Notes: generated from the sequence alone by a model not told the origin. Counted from the stretch's first letter, positions 24,301-36,289 are shown. The stretch: DNA of 64,000 nt from Terebella lapidaria (GCA_949152475.1 OX424562.1:3596001-3660000), one strand, 5' to 3'. Translations and numbers: made by a program.

Positions 24301-26662
24301 CTCCGTTTCGCTCTACGACGCACCCTTTCCGAGATACGGTCGAACAGGAAGTGCCGAGTCGGCGAAAATAAATTCGACACCAAGTGTCGTCTCGACCCAT
24401 AATACCCACTAGACTAGTTTGTCTAGTGCCAGAAGTCCGGAATTGAGCTCCGTTTCGCTCTACGACGCACCGTTTCCGAGATACGGTCGAACAGGAAGTG
24501 CCGAGTCGGCGAAAATAAATTCGACATCAGGGGTCGTCTCGACCCATAATACCCACTAGACTAGTTTGTCTAGTGCCAGAAGTCCGGAATTGAGCTCCGT
24601 TTCGCTCTACGACGCACCGTTTCCGAGATACGGTCGAACAGGAAGTGCCGAGTCGGCGAAAATAAATTCGACACCAGGGGTCGTCTCGACCCGAAATACC
24701 CCCTAGACTAGTTGTCTAGTGCCAGGAGGCCGAAATTGAGCTCCGTTTCGCTCTACGACGCACCGTTTCCGAGATACGGTCGAACAGGAAGTTATGAGTC
24801 GGCGAACATAAATTCGACACCAGGGGGTCGTCTCGACCCATAATACCCACTAGACTAGTTTGTCTAGTGCCAGAAGTCCGGAATTGAGCTCCGTTTCGCT
24901 CTACGACGCACCGTTTCCGAGATACGGCCAAACAGGAAGTTCCGAGTCGGCGAAAAAAAAATTGACACCAGGTGTCGTCTCGACCCAAAATACCCACTAG
25001 ACTAGTTTGTCTAGTGCCAGAAGGCCGGAATTGAGCTCCGTTTCGCTCTACGACGCACCGTCTCTGAGATACGGTCGAACAGGAAGTGCCGAGTCGGCGA
25101 AAATTAATTCGACACCAGGGGTCGTCTCGACCCATAATACCCACTAGACTAGTTTGTCTAGTGCCAGAAGTCCGGAATTGAGCTCCGTTTCGCTCTACGA
25201 CGAACCGTTTCCGAGATACGGTCGAACAGGAAGTGCCGAGTGGGCGAAAAAATAAATTCGACACCAGGGGTCGTCTCGACCCAAAATACCCCCTAGACTA
25301 GTTGTCTAGGGCCAGGAGGCCGAAATTGAGCTCCGTTTCGCTCTACGACGCACCGTTTCCGAGATACGGTCGAACAGGAAGTGCCGAGTCGGCGAAAATA
25401 TAAATTCGACACCAGGGGTCGTCTCGACCCAAAATACCCCCTAGACTAGTTGTCTAGTGCCAGGAGGCCGAAATTGAGCTCCGTTTCGCTCTACGACGCA
25501 CCGTTTCCGAGATACGGCCAAACAGGAAGTGCCGAGTCGGCGAAAATAAATTCGACACCAGGGGTCGTCTCGACCCAAAATACCCACTGGACTAGTTTGT
25601 CTAGTGCCAGAAGGCCGGAATTGAGCTCCGTTTCGCTCTACGACGCACCCTTTCCGAGATACGGCCCAACAGGAAGTGCCGAGTCGGCGAAAATAAATTC
25701 GACACCAGGGGTCGTCTCGACCCAAAATACCCCCTAGACTTGTTTGTCTAGTACCAGAAGGCCGGAATTGAGCTCCGTTTCGCTCTACGACGCACCGTTT
25801 CCGAGATACGGCCAAACAGGAAGTTCCGAGTCGGCGAAAAAAAAATTGACACCAGGTGTCGTCTCGACCCAAAATACCCACTAGACTAGTTTGTCTAGTG
25901 CCAGGAGGCCGAAATTGAGCTCCGTTCCGCTCTACGACGCACCGTTTCCGAGATACGGCCGAACAGGAAGTGCCGACTCGGCAAAAAAAAATTTGACACC
26001 AGGGGTCGTTTCGACCCAAGATACCCCCTAGACTAGTTTGTCTAGTGCCAGTAGGCCGAAATTGAGCTCCGTTTTGCTCTACGACGCACCGTTTCCGAGA
26101 TATGCATGAAAGCCTCAAGGATGAATCAGCAAAAATTCTTCCGAGCTCTAGGTCAGAGGTCGTTCGACGGATTGATCCCAAAATCAATAGGGTTCTTCCC
26201 TGGTGGTATATGAACTCCCATGCATAGAATACTTGCCATTGCATGAATACTTTTTGAGTTATCGATCGGAAACCAAGTCTCAAAATAAACCTTGATTTCA
26301 TCCTCACGGACCTCACGGACCCCGGAGCCGCCTCCAAAACAATAGGGGTCTTCCATGTAATATTTCTGACCAGTGGTGTAAATTTGGACAAGATCCATTC
26401 AGGCGTTCCCGAGTTATTGATCGGAAACCAAAACGGCGGAAAGTAAAAAAAAAAAGAAGAAAAAAAAAAAAAAAAAAAAAAAAACCAGACAAAACCATAA
26501 GGGCATTTCGGGCCGAAATGCCCTAATTACCACTATAAAAATTCTCTCAAAAATTATGCAAAACAGCTGGTCACATGAGGAATGATCTCACATTACACCT
26601 CGATCGAGGTGACACCCCTCAATCGAGGTGAAGCACCTGAAACAGGGACTAGCCTCTACCTG
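21391..26662. mobile_element. 5.3-kb TIR element carrying a 147-bp tandem array
   Basis: TIRs of about 70 bp begin CAGGTAGAGGCTAGTCCC and include the palindrome CACCTCGATCGAGGTG; they occupy 21391-21461 and 26592-26662. Identical 5-bp flanks GTAAA lie at 21386-21390 and 26663-26667. A third subterminal copy of the palindrome is at 21848-21882. Interior: unique AT-rich 21500-22370, the tandem array 22373-26105, then 26106-26440 unique sequence and an A-rich run 26443-26484. No transposase recognised. A 5-bp duplication is reported for Transib among others, but the end sequence does not identify a superfamily. Confidence 0.8.
22373..26105. repeat. 147-bp tandem array, about 25 units
   Basis: Consensus runs through GAGCTCCGTTTCGCTCTACG, CACCGTTTCCGAGATACGG, AACAGGAAGTGCCGAGTCGG and CGTCTCGACCC. 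Unit starts near 22681, 22826, 22973, 23120 give a 145-147-bp period. Each unit carries a small hairpin, ACTAGAC-TAGTTT-GTCTAGT. Where units are exactly 147 bp (49 codons), the minus strand stays open for up to 389 codons (22653-23822, also 25441-26391), giving repeats such as CVVERNGAQFRPSGTRQTS. One-base unit-length changes break these frames, and nothing suggests expression. Confidence 0.95.
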
Positions 26663-26667
26663 GTAAA

Positions 26668-26868
26668 TACTGTACCGAGTTAATGTTGCCTAACAGTCAG
26701 GATCAATGACTTATCAGCCAAGTTCTGGTATGTTTCATTTGGGCCATATCTCTGCAGTTTGACAATGAGTTTGGCTGAAAATTGATCCGTAGGTTCTGTA
26801 CATGACTATGTACAAGACTTGTCCAATGGCCAAACTGAACACCCACACCCAGTCGAATAGGGGTACAG
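26668..26868. other. no recognisable feature
   Basis: Short unique spacer between the 5.3-kb element and the next hairpin. Confidence 0.4.
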
Positions 26869-27000
26869 GTGATAAGGCCGCCAAAGTGATCAGGCCGCCA
26901 TCAAACTACAGGTTAAGTGATGGATGACGAGTATTATGACACTCGTGCATACGGGTATGATAATATGCGGCCTGATCGCTTTGGCGACCTTATCGCTTGG
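26869..27000. repeat. 132-bp inverted repeat (hairpin MITE)
   Basis: Arms of about 30 bp, GATAAGGCCGCCAAAGTGAT and its near complement, separated by about 70 bp. No target duplication identified. Confidence 0.65.
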
Positions 27001-27779
27001 TAACCGTCGAATATCATACGGATCTTGAACGTTGGGCTAGGATGTACAATAACGTGGGCAATTTTATTACTAACTAATTTCCCATACGTAGGATCCGGAA
27101 CAACAATTGGTTATGATAGAAAAGTGTTTTTTATTAAACACCAGATGTTCTTTTTATTCTGTATTCATCATTTTGTGTCACTGATTAACTCCCTCATTAT
27201 TGTCATTGATTATCATAGAGAAACAGGATTGCCCACTAAATTGTACATGTGCTCCGAATGTTGTACACCGCCAATTAAATGTAACTTACATAGGAAGCAC
27301 ACAGCGTTTTAGTATGCAGTTTCTTGACTATGGTTAGATTACTTATCATAGAACAATAACCTACTGCCTGTTTTGGGGTTTACCTCGACACTAGATGGTA
27401 ATTTGATGTTCAAAATAGCATGTTCATCATCATCTGCATGGAAAATACACTGAGCTAAAGAAATTGATTGTCAGTCGCATTGATAACGTGTATATCCGTT
27501 GGCATTGTAAACTCAACCGCAAACTTTATCAAGAATTCAGCGACTCTATTAATTTCTAAGAGTAGTATAGAACAAAATTCACAACAACATCTACCACCTG
27601 AGTACAAAGCTCTCGATAGCTGAGCATTGACAGTATTTCCCACATGAATAATCCGCTGATCTGTACTTGTCAGAAGCTGCAGTTCGCTCGATGTTTACGG
27701 GTACGATGTTTGTTATACAATGTACTACATGTATCAATGTGTATAAAATCATTTTGCTCTTCCATACTTCAGTGTTGAA
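27001..27779. other. 5' flank of the CCPG1-like gene
   Basis: AT-rich. TTCTCTTCCATACTTCAG-like sequence ends about seven bases before the start codon and looks like a splice acceptor, so a 5' UTR exon probably lies upstream, but it was not located. A 95-codon frame at 27025-27312 has no family resemblance. Confidence 0.4.
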
Positions 27780-30700
27780 ATGGAGCAGAGCAGTTCATGT
27801 GAAGGCTCATCATTAAGAGTAGATGGACAGGGGCTGAAGATGGAGCCAACCGAGAAAGCTGGATCAGACAGAATCAGTGCTGACTCTCCACCAATTGATG
27901 TAAGCACCTTCAAAGTATTGCTAATAGTTTTCGCAGTCTCGCAAACCCTGCTTACTGTATTCACCGTATCACAAGCGTGCGTTGGTTTGACTTTGCTAGG
28001 GTGAGAGCAGTGACAGCAGTGGTGGGTTTGTTCACGTCAGACATCGACATGTCCATGGCCTTCCAACATCATCTCCGCACCAGACACGAGGTACAGTAAC
28101 CATGGCAACAGTACAGAAACAGAGTCTCTGGTCCCAGGGACACAACTGATGATGGTTTTCTCCAGGCCTGTCATCGTGACGATGTATTGTCATGCATATG
28201 AGCTGTCGTAGAAAATTATTGATGCATACACATACATGTACATGTACACAGCTTCAATTGTTCATTGTGTCAATTTTAGATGCTAACATTCTGAAAAAGA
28301 AATTTACATTAATCCATATTGGCCAAAGAGGGCTTGCACAAAATGATGAGAACTCTAAATTTGATTTCACACAGATTCAGATTCTGGCTCAGGTGTGATG
28401 CAGGGCTCGACAGAGTCTGAAGGAAGTTTCTTCATTTACAAATACCATAAGCCTAACCAGCCTTCCAGGTCTGTGCAGCTCTCTCACAGTTATTTCTATA
28501 ACTTCACAACAAACCATAATATGTTTGGGAATTACTAAATTGTACTTGCATGAGAGTCTTGGTCCTGGAATTGTTTCAGACCGGATGACTTGGGAAGCAG
28601 GGAGGGTTCTCCAGCATCCACTGACTCCGGTATGACATTTCGATCACTCTGTGTTTAGCTATACGATTGTGATCGTGATTGAGGTCTGACTTTGTAGTGC
28701 GGCATGCTTTTGTTGTTACAGAGTCCTCTGATGTGGTGAGACTGAGCGGAAGCGATGGGGATGAAGGCTGGGCTCTGGCAGGTGGGTCGTGCTTACATGG
28801 CCCCGAGAGGCCCTCGCCCCTGGACCGCCGCCCGTCACCTGCCTCCTCAGATCTCCTGCACGTGTCAGTGTCGTCCTCGTCCAGCCTCGGCCACAGCTTC
28901 CACTTTAGACACCCGCTGGATGGACTCCTACCCCCGGACCGCCAGCACCCCGCCATGCATGAAGCTCAGCACAGATATGTGTACCACCCTGAGCCAGGTC
29001 AGACCTCCCAGCATTCAACAGGGTGTGATTAACCTGTGTGTGTGTGTTCATGTGTTCATCAGTCCGGTTCCCGATGTATTTCAGAAGAGGAGCCAGCAGC
29101 GTGTGATGCGGATGCGGCGAGCGCGGTGGATGACCGGTGTGAGAGCGACATTTCTGGGGTGGCTAGTGATGATAATGACCCAGACCTGTCCTCTGTGTCA
29201 TACAATGTTGATGACCTTGATGTGGACGGTGAAGCGCCGCGCTCTTACCGACACCTGCCAAACTCAGACCTGAACCTGGCACTGACTTCGCTCGCTGTGC
29301 TCGTGCTCTGTACAGTCATTGGCATCGCTGTCGGTCACTACCTCGGTATGGCGCTGTGTCAGGCCTACTGTGTACATCAGTCAGTGGTCTCTGCACCAAT
29401 CATGATTGACGTATATTTAAAACATACTATGATCGTTTGGAATCGACATTGTATTCAGTTTGTCTGTGGTTGACGTTAATGGTATCGTGGTGGTTTAAGG
29501 TACGGGGCGGTGTGTGGGGCGCAGAGACCAGCAGACACAGCGACTCCGCGAGATACAGGACGATTACCTTCGCTGTGTTCACAGAACTGAGGAACTCCAG
29601 GCTCGTGTGACTAGCCTGGTAAGTCATTCAGTCATCAGGCAATCACTGAGTCACCAGTCTGGTACATCAGTCATCAGGCAAGTCACTGAGTCACCAACCT
29701 GGTAAATCAGTCATCAGGCAAGTCACTGAGTCAACAGCCTGGTAATTCAGTCGGTCTTACATCACTTAGTCAACAGTCTGGTTGGTCAGTCAGTGAGCAC
29801 ACTGAGCAACCTGGCAGGTCACAGGTTCAGTAGCCAGGAATTATATTGGCTGAGAAATCATCAATGTTTTGTTTTGTCTATTTCAGGACGTGGCCCGTGT
29901 TGCATCGGTGGCTGACGTTTGGAAGGAGAAGTATTCAAACCTTGTGGCAGAAAATGCCGAGCTGAGACTGCAACTGAGGGAGTGTCAAAAGCATCGCCAT
30001 GGCAACGTGTATCAGAGTGAAGACACAGGTCAGTAGTGTTACACTGTACTCAACACCGTGGCTCAGCGATACAGTGTACTTTTTTTTCTGACGGGGAAAC
30101 CTACACGTATTGTTAAAAATTTCTTGTTTTTCATTCGCAATTATTTCAACTACAAGACAAAACTTCCTATTCGCAGTTGCCAATGAGTGTGAGCTGTCAA
30201 AAGGAGAACCCACTTCCGACAGTTCATCAAGTTTGTATGAAGAACGAACTGCTGAAGCAGGTCCACCAGATGACGGATGTCTGGATGTGGAAAAGTCGCC
30301 GATCGTTACACAAGCTGACACAGTCAGGTTACAGCGAGATAATAACAACAAGCAAGATGACACACAGAATGTTGACAGTTACCGAGGCACACAACATGCT
30401 AATAATGATGATGCCACACAAATTACTAACAATAAAGATGTCACACAAAATATCAACAATAACAAAGCCACTCAAACTGCGGATGGTAATGATGTTCCAC
30501 AAAGTTACACCAATACCGAATACACCAAAAACATTGATGCTAAGAGTAGGGAACAAAATACTATCCATAAAGAAGAAGTAAACAATAACAACAAAGCAGC
30601 ACACCATCACAACATTGATGTAGCACAGATCATCAACAGTAACACAGAGACACAAGCTGAACTGAAACCTGACACCAGCACCAATAGTGAACAGGTGCCA

Positions 30701-31558
30701 ATACTTGCCAAGATCAACACCTTCACGCAGACGATGGAGGGAATTGTTCATCAGAATCAGGACCCGAGGCAGTCATCGACCGAGAGAAGTTCAAGGAAAC
30801 AAAAGACAGGGGGAGTTGAGCTCAATAGACAGAAGCCTATGTACAGTGAGTTGAGTGACAAGCGAGCAGTGGATCAGGTGACAGGTAATGAGATGCCAGA
30901 GCCGCTGGACGTGGTAGGTTTGTTCCAGGAGGCCAAAGGGCTATCAGAGAAGGACCAACGGCGTCTGACGCGACTACGGTGTCGACTGTCAAGACTGACA
31001 GAAGCAGAGTTCTCGGAGATGTCACGGGAGGACATTGATGACCTGTATGATGACCTCGATGACATTGTAGACGACTTGGAGGATGACCGTGTCTCTGGGC
31101 CGCTCGTCGACTGGCTCGCCTGCCACGCCCTGTGGTGGCGCTCCCGTCTGTTTCAGCGGCGAGGGGACGAGACTCGACTGGTGCGCTGTCTGCCAAGTCT
31201 GCTGGCCTGGCAGGCGGCCACGGTGTGTCGCAAGAGTCGTGCCGAGGCTTGCCGCAACCATCGAGGTCTGATCCCTCCGTCAGTCGCCCCGCTCGCTGAG
31301 GGTTGCCCGCAGACCACTCGCTATACCATCATACCAGTGTCTGAGCCAGACCCACCTCGGGACACACAGGAGAGTGACCATAACAGCACACACCCAACTG
31401 CGAGCTGGCTGTTTGAACGTGCTGAGGACCGAGAGTCCCACCATCACAGCGGTCTCTGGGCCTTCAAGCGCAGTCAGGGCCGCACCTTCGAGCGCAGCAA
31501 ACCTTGGTACTACAAGATGGCCGACCACAGAGCCAAGCGCAGGGTTGATCAGCGCTGA
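27780..31558 (+). CDS. CCPG1/PBXIP1-like single-pass membrane protein, about 844 aa
   Basis: Nine coding exons with matching GT-AG phases: 27780-27899, 28000-28090, 28375-28468, 28580-28629, 28722-28997, 29085-29345, 29500-29618, 29887-30028, 30177-31558. An acidic Ser-rich amino part (1-270) is followed by one membrane segment at about 274-297 (LTSLAVLVLCTVIGIAVGHY). The GHYLG exit and the basic-Gln stretch RRDQQTQRLREIQDDYLRC after it resemble the vertebrate CCPG1/PBXIP1 segment; a coiled coil continues to about 375. Residues 400-520 are Asn/Gln/Thr-rich with a loose TQ repeat. An acidic helix (EDIDDLYDDLDDIVDDLEDD) and a Trp-rich tail follow, with three W-hydrophobic-aromatic units: WLFERAEDR, WAFKRSQGR, WYYKMADHR. 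FVHV at 50-53, after ESSDSSGG, fits an LC3-interacting motif. In vertebrates CCPG1 is an ER-phagy receptor; transfer of that role is inference. The join at 28781/28850 could be an alternative 69-bp intron. Confidence 0.8.
29630..29800. repeat. 44-bp minisatellite in intron 7 of the CCPG1-like gene
   Basis: Units read CATCAGGCAAGTCACTGAGT then CACCAGCCTGGTAAATCAGT; about four copies begin right after the exon 7 donor, and the donor-like GTAAGTCA recurs in part within the units. Confidence 0.85.
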
Positions 31559-32601
31559 TCAAACATCCATGTCTTGTCTGTAGTCGTGATTTGTGTAACC
31601 CTTCTTGTGCATCATCGATTATTTGTGCTAATCTGTAAAAAAAACTTATGTATTTAGTGTATTCTAGTAATAATCCATAATGATCGGAGATTCGTAATGT
31701 GATATTTTAGTTTGAACTGTTTAGGAGATTTGTTGAATCTTGTTATAATGTGTATAATGTATGTCAATGTGGTGTTGGTTAATTGGATAAATAGGTGCTC
31801 TAATGGTTTTGTCCATGTTTTGTTTTGTTTTTGTATTGTTTTTCAGCTAGTTTTGTTTTTGATTTATCACTCATGAATTCCCAAATAGATCTTTATCAAA
31901 TTTTCATAACCACTTCAGCATACCATGTAGAAGACCACTATTGTTTTCAAGACAGATCCCTGGTCTGTGAGGTTTAACATGTTAAGGTATTATTCTCGCA
32001 TTTGCTGAAGTTTTGATGTTTGAAATTTTTTACTGTTATGACATTTACATTGTTGTGAAATTACAAATTTATTTTAAATATTCAAGGTCCGGATACGTTC
32101 ACATACCATGTATGTATTTGATATCGATGCCTCTTAACAATTATTTCCAATACTGAATTTATTCATTGTTTATGTTAGTTGGGTGTTGTGACATATTGGA
32201 CTACTGTATGTACATGTATCAGAATAATCTATTGGCTCAATATTTGACATCGAGGTCCTGGTATTCATATATTATTCTCAATATTCATCATACCTTGATC
32301 ATGTTGATAAATAGCAGATATTTCAGTTTGTCAAGTGAATACAATGTAAAATTCTGTTCATCACTACATTTAATCTGTACAGGTATCAATCAATTTGGTG
32401 CGATTACACGTGTGTGTTGTCTGATTAATTTATGTGGTGAGAAGACATGCAGTCCTTAGTGATAGTATAGATATACACAAGGAATGATTTCTGTAAATAA
32501 ATTGCCTACGCAGTCAGTGGCAATTTTATCCGTACTTAAGAAATGGTATCAAAACTGAAATAAACCATGAATAAAAACATGTACTTTGACATGATGCTTT
32601 C
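31559..32601. other. 3' UTR and downstream flank of the CCPG1-like gene
   Basis: AT-rich sequence without open frames, consistent with a long 3' UTR of about 0.95 kb ending near 32520. Confidence 0.5.
32496..32501 (+). promoter_or_regulatory. candidate poly(A) signal AATAAA
   Basis: AATAAA in the context CTGTAAATAAATTGCC, about 940 bp after the stop codon at 31556-31558. Other weaker signals could be used earlier. Confidence 0.5.
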
Positions 32602-33176
32602 AGGTTGCCGAACCTATGCAACCTGATATTGGCATAGTGTTGCGTCCTTGGCAAAGACTGTGGCCCGTCCGTCTGCATGTTAGAGAAGAAAAAGCCAAAA
32701 TTCCACTTTCTGACATGTTGTTCGAAATCTATTGAGTCACTTTTCAACTTCACACATGCATGACAAGCTTAACTTATATAAAGACGGAATCAATCTGTTT
32801 TTAGCCATTTACAATAAAAAATATACGAACAATTTCGCCATTGAAAACAATTTTCGAAGTGAAAAAAACCCACCCACCTTTTTATCTTTGAAGTTTACGA
32901 CGAATCTTTCTGAAATTTTGCACAAAAATGCCTGAAAATATTTTGAGAAGGAGGTATTTTTTTGTTCTTTGATTTTCGCATTTTTTTTCAAAATGGCGGC
33001 CGTTTTTGTCGGAAAACGCTCAATTTTGGACTTCGACGGCCATTTCAGTTCTGAGTTTTTGGTTTAAAAAGATTCCTCTTATATACCTCTGTGACGTGTA
33101 TAAGTTTGGTTGCCCTGAATTCGCCGGTTTTTGGCGGGTCGGCGAAAAAATTTTTTTTCGCCCCAAATCGCATTAC

Positions 33177-34891
33177 TACGGAAGCGTATTGCTATCAAGG
33201 GTGTAAAAAATATTATCTCGTACGTACGACTTATATCTCGTACGTACGACTTAATAACTCGTACGTATGACTTATTAACTCGTACGTACGACTTGTTAAC
33301 CCGTACGTACGACTTAGTATCTCGTACGTACGACTTAGTAACTCGTACATACGACTTATTAACTCCTACGTATGACTTATTAACTCATACATACGAGTTA
33401 GAAAGTCGTACTTATGAGATACTACGTCATTCGTATGAGTTATTAAGTCGTACATACGAGTTAATAAGTCGTACATACGACTTAATAAGTCGTATGTATG
33501 AGATATAACTCATACGTACGAGATGAGAAATTTTACGCACATGATAGCAATACGCTTCCGTAGTGAAACGTATTGCTATCAAGTGTGTAAAAAAATGTAT
33601 CTCGTACATATGACTTATATCTCGTATGTACGACTTATTAACTCGTACGTACGATTATTAACTCGTATGCAGTGGCGCCCACAGGGGTTCGCAGTATACG
33701 CACGTGCGTATACAAAAATTCCAGACGATAACCCCCCACCCCTCCAAATCCATCGTACAGGTTGTGGTATCGATTGTCTTAATATCAGACAATTGTACAT
33801 CATATTTTCCAATGGTCTTCTCCACATTCTCAAATTTCAGGCTCGATAAAAACTTTGATGCACAACCGCAATGACGCTATATACTATACACTGGATCAGG
33901 GATAGATATTAACTTCATGGCCTGTCCTGTGGAGCAGGTGAGGTCCAACTTCAACCTGCCTCACTTGGATGTTCATTCGCCTACTTTTTAACGAGTTCTT
34001 TACCAACCAGCGGCTAATTGATAAATATATGAACTACGAACTACTAACGAATACTAGTAACTGGGATACATTTACGCCAGATGACCAAAAGGAATACATA
34101 TACTGAATTCATATTAATTTATCTTGACATAATATATATCCTGCGATTGTTTGAGTATATTTCATATATAACCTGCTTTGTAGATGAGTTTGACACGAAA
34201 TGTTCGTGATTTCGCTGAAATATACTCTAGTGGCCAATTGGTATTCACAGAAAATTTTGTATCAACAGAAAGTACACCTGTCCTGTGGGGCAGGTTTGTT
34301 CAACATTCACCTGCCCTACCATTAGTTTCACCTGTCCACGGCATGCGGACAGTTCTTGATGTCGAGCCCTGTACTGGGTAGTATATACTCCACATAGCAT
34401 GTATTATCTTGAAACGTCATGTTGTTCATTGAAAATTTATTTTTCATCACAAAAAAAATCGGATCTAAGACTGTGTTGGGTACCCGCAAAGGCCTAGATT
34501 CAACCAGAGAGCATCGAGACCCCTTCAGCTTCTGGGGCCCTAGGCGGGCCCCAGACCCCACGCCTACTGGCTAGGACTTTCTCCTGCATGTGTGCGTCCT
34601 CTTTTCAAAAACCTGCGGGCGCCTTTGCTCGTATGTACGACTTAATAACTCGTACGTATGACTTAGTATCTCATAAGTACGACTTATTAACTCGTACGTA
34701 CGAGTTAACAAGTCGTACGTATGAGTTAATAAGTCGTACGTATGACTTAGTAAGTCGTACGTATGACTTAATAAGTCGTACATACGAGTTAATAAGTCGT
34801 GTGTATGAGTTAATAAGTCAAACGTACGAGTTAGTAAGTCGTACGTACGAGATACACATTATTACACACTTGATAGTAATACGCTTCCGTA
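33177..34891. mobile_element. TAYGGAA-ended array element 3, 21-bp palindromic array
   Basis: Ends are TACGGAAGCGTATTGCTATC and its near complement. A 6-bp duplication, CATTAC, lies at 33171-33176 and 34892-34897; removing the element restores the continuous sequence GCATTACTATCC seen in the uninterrupted copies at 45535 and 45985. The body is a 21-bp array of the type CTCGTACGTACGACTTATTAA (33220-33535, 33600-33669, 34628-34855). A complete inner pair of ends at 33177-33562 followed by a damaged end at 33561 suggests two copies in tandem. The hAT element at 33670-34627 is a later insertion. Seven-residue TYDL/TYEL peptides on either strand are by-products. Confidence 0.85.
33670..34627. mobile_element. 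non-autonomous hAT element, 958 bp
   Basis: Ends CAGTGGCGCCCACAGG and (right end, complemented) CAAAGGCGCCCGCAGG, flanked by an identical 8-bp duplication CTCGTATG at 33662-33669 and 34628-34635. Eight-bp duplication and a CAG...GGCGCC end are characteristic of hAT. No transposase frame. It sits inside the 21-bp array of the surrounding element. Confidence 0.9.
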
Positions 34892-35150
34892 CATTACTAT
34901 CCATTTTGGGCCATTTCTAGGCAAAAAAAAAATTTTACCCTTTGAAAAAAATTTTGGACTTGGAAAATTTTCCGCACTTTTTCCTTCATAATGGGAGCTG
35001 TCAGGACTGTACTCATAGAACGCTTGAAGATAGAGATTAGAAATTGGCACTTTCAAATGAGAAATCATATAGTGACTTGTGTGGTGACCTTGAATTTGAC
35101 CTTGGATGACCTTGAAAGGTCAAGACAGCCATTTTTGGGTCGGAAAATGC

Positions 35151-36289
35151 TGTAATTTGCACCTGTTCTGTTAGTTCCAACGAAAATGGGTTGCGATGTA
35201 ACTAGCTACTTCAGTATTTGGCAGCTGACACTACGCACTGCACACTGACACATGTAGTAGAAACATGATCGCATTGATGAAAAAAGCTTTCATGCATGTC
35301 ATGAATTATTGGGAATGCGGACAAGTTACTGAAAATGTCTCTGCAGTATAGATCAAAACACTGAAAAAAAATCCATAAAAAATTTAAATCTTAGACTAAA
35401 GCTAAAAAACATTGTGCCTCCTAAATAAGAAAAACATATTCAGAACTTGAAAATCTTACACATTGGTCCAAATAATAGTCGGGTGATTTTTAAACGTGTT
35501 CAACAAGGTAAAGCTTCTGACTTGTAGAGATTTCATGGCTGTAACGGAATAAGTAACATTAGTTTCATTACGTCTTATTGGCCACAATAATAATGAATGT
35601 GACAAGAAACATTTATTATTGGGCTCAACAATGTAAAGGTTCTGGGACCCAGACGAGTCGACAGCTAGGTACCCAAAATCGGGGGGGGGGGGACCATACA
35701 ATTACCTGGATCGGAATTTTGTTACCCGTATTTGAGAACAAATAAAGATATAATGTTTGAATATTTGTGATAAACACTAGTAAAATCACAAGAATGACAA
35801 GGAAATCATCAGGAAAAAAAACGATAGTTTTATGAGGTCATGAAATTGTGATCTTTCTCAAACTTGGAAATACCGGTAATTACTGACGAAACAAATAATA
35901 TGTGTCAAAGATCAATGTCTGGCGTTTACGTGTTACAAATTGCTTCAGTGAGTATCATTCAAATTTTGTTATATATTTGGACGGGTCGGGTCAGACGACA
36001 CAGGTACCCGGGTCGGAAATTTCCGACTCATCCGGGCCCTAGAAAGTTCTATCCAGTCATGACTAACCGAATAGGTTATCATTAGTTTTACTAGTTAAGT
36101 CTATTATTGACTACAATAAAAATACTTACATGACAAGGAAATAGTTACATGACAAATATATTGGCCCAACAAGGTATAGACTCTGCCCAGTAGAGTTACA
36201 ATATGGCCACAACATATATGTACCAAATCAAATACAGTATTCAAGGGTTTTTAAATAGTTCTGTGCAAACATTTTCGAAGCTTTTCCTT
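35151..36289. other. no gene recognised inside the composite repeat
   Basis: AT-rich, with a G-run at 35681-35691. Nothing matches the other repeats in the window except faint similarity at its edges. Confidence 0.4.

Noticed and set aside
28576-28956. 126-codon minus-strand frame
   Set aside because: Shadow of exons 4 and 5 of the plus-strand CCPG1-like gene.
33131-34920. Frames with TYDL/TYEL seven-residue repeats
   Set aside because: By-products of a 21-bp palindromic array; open on both strands.
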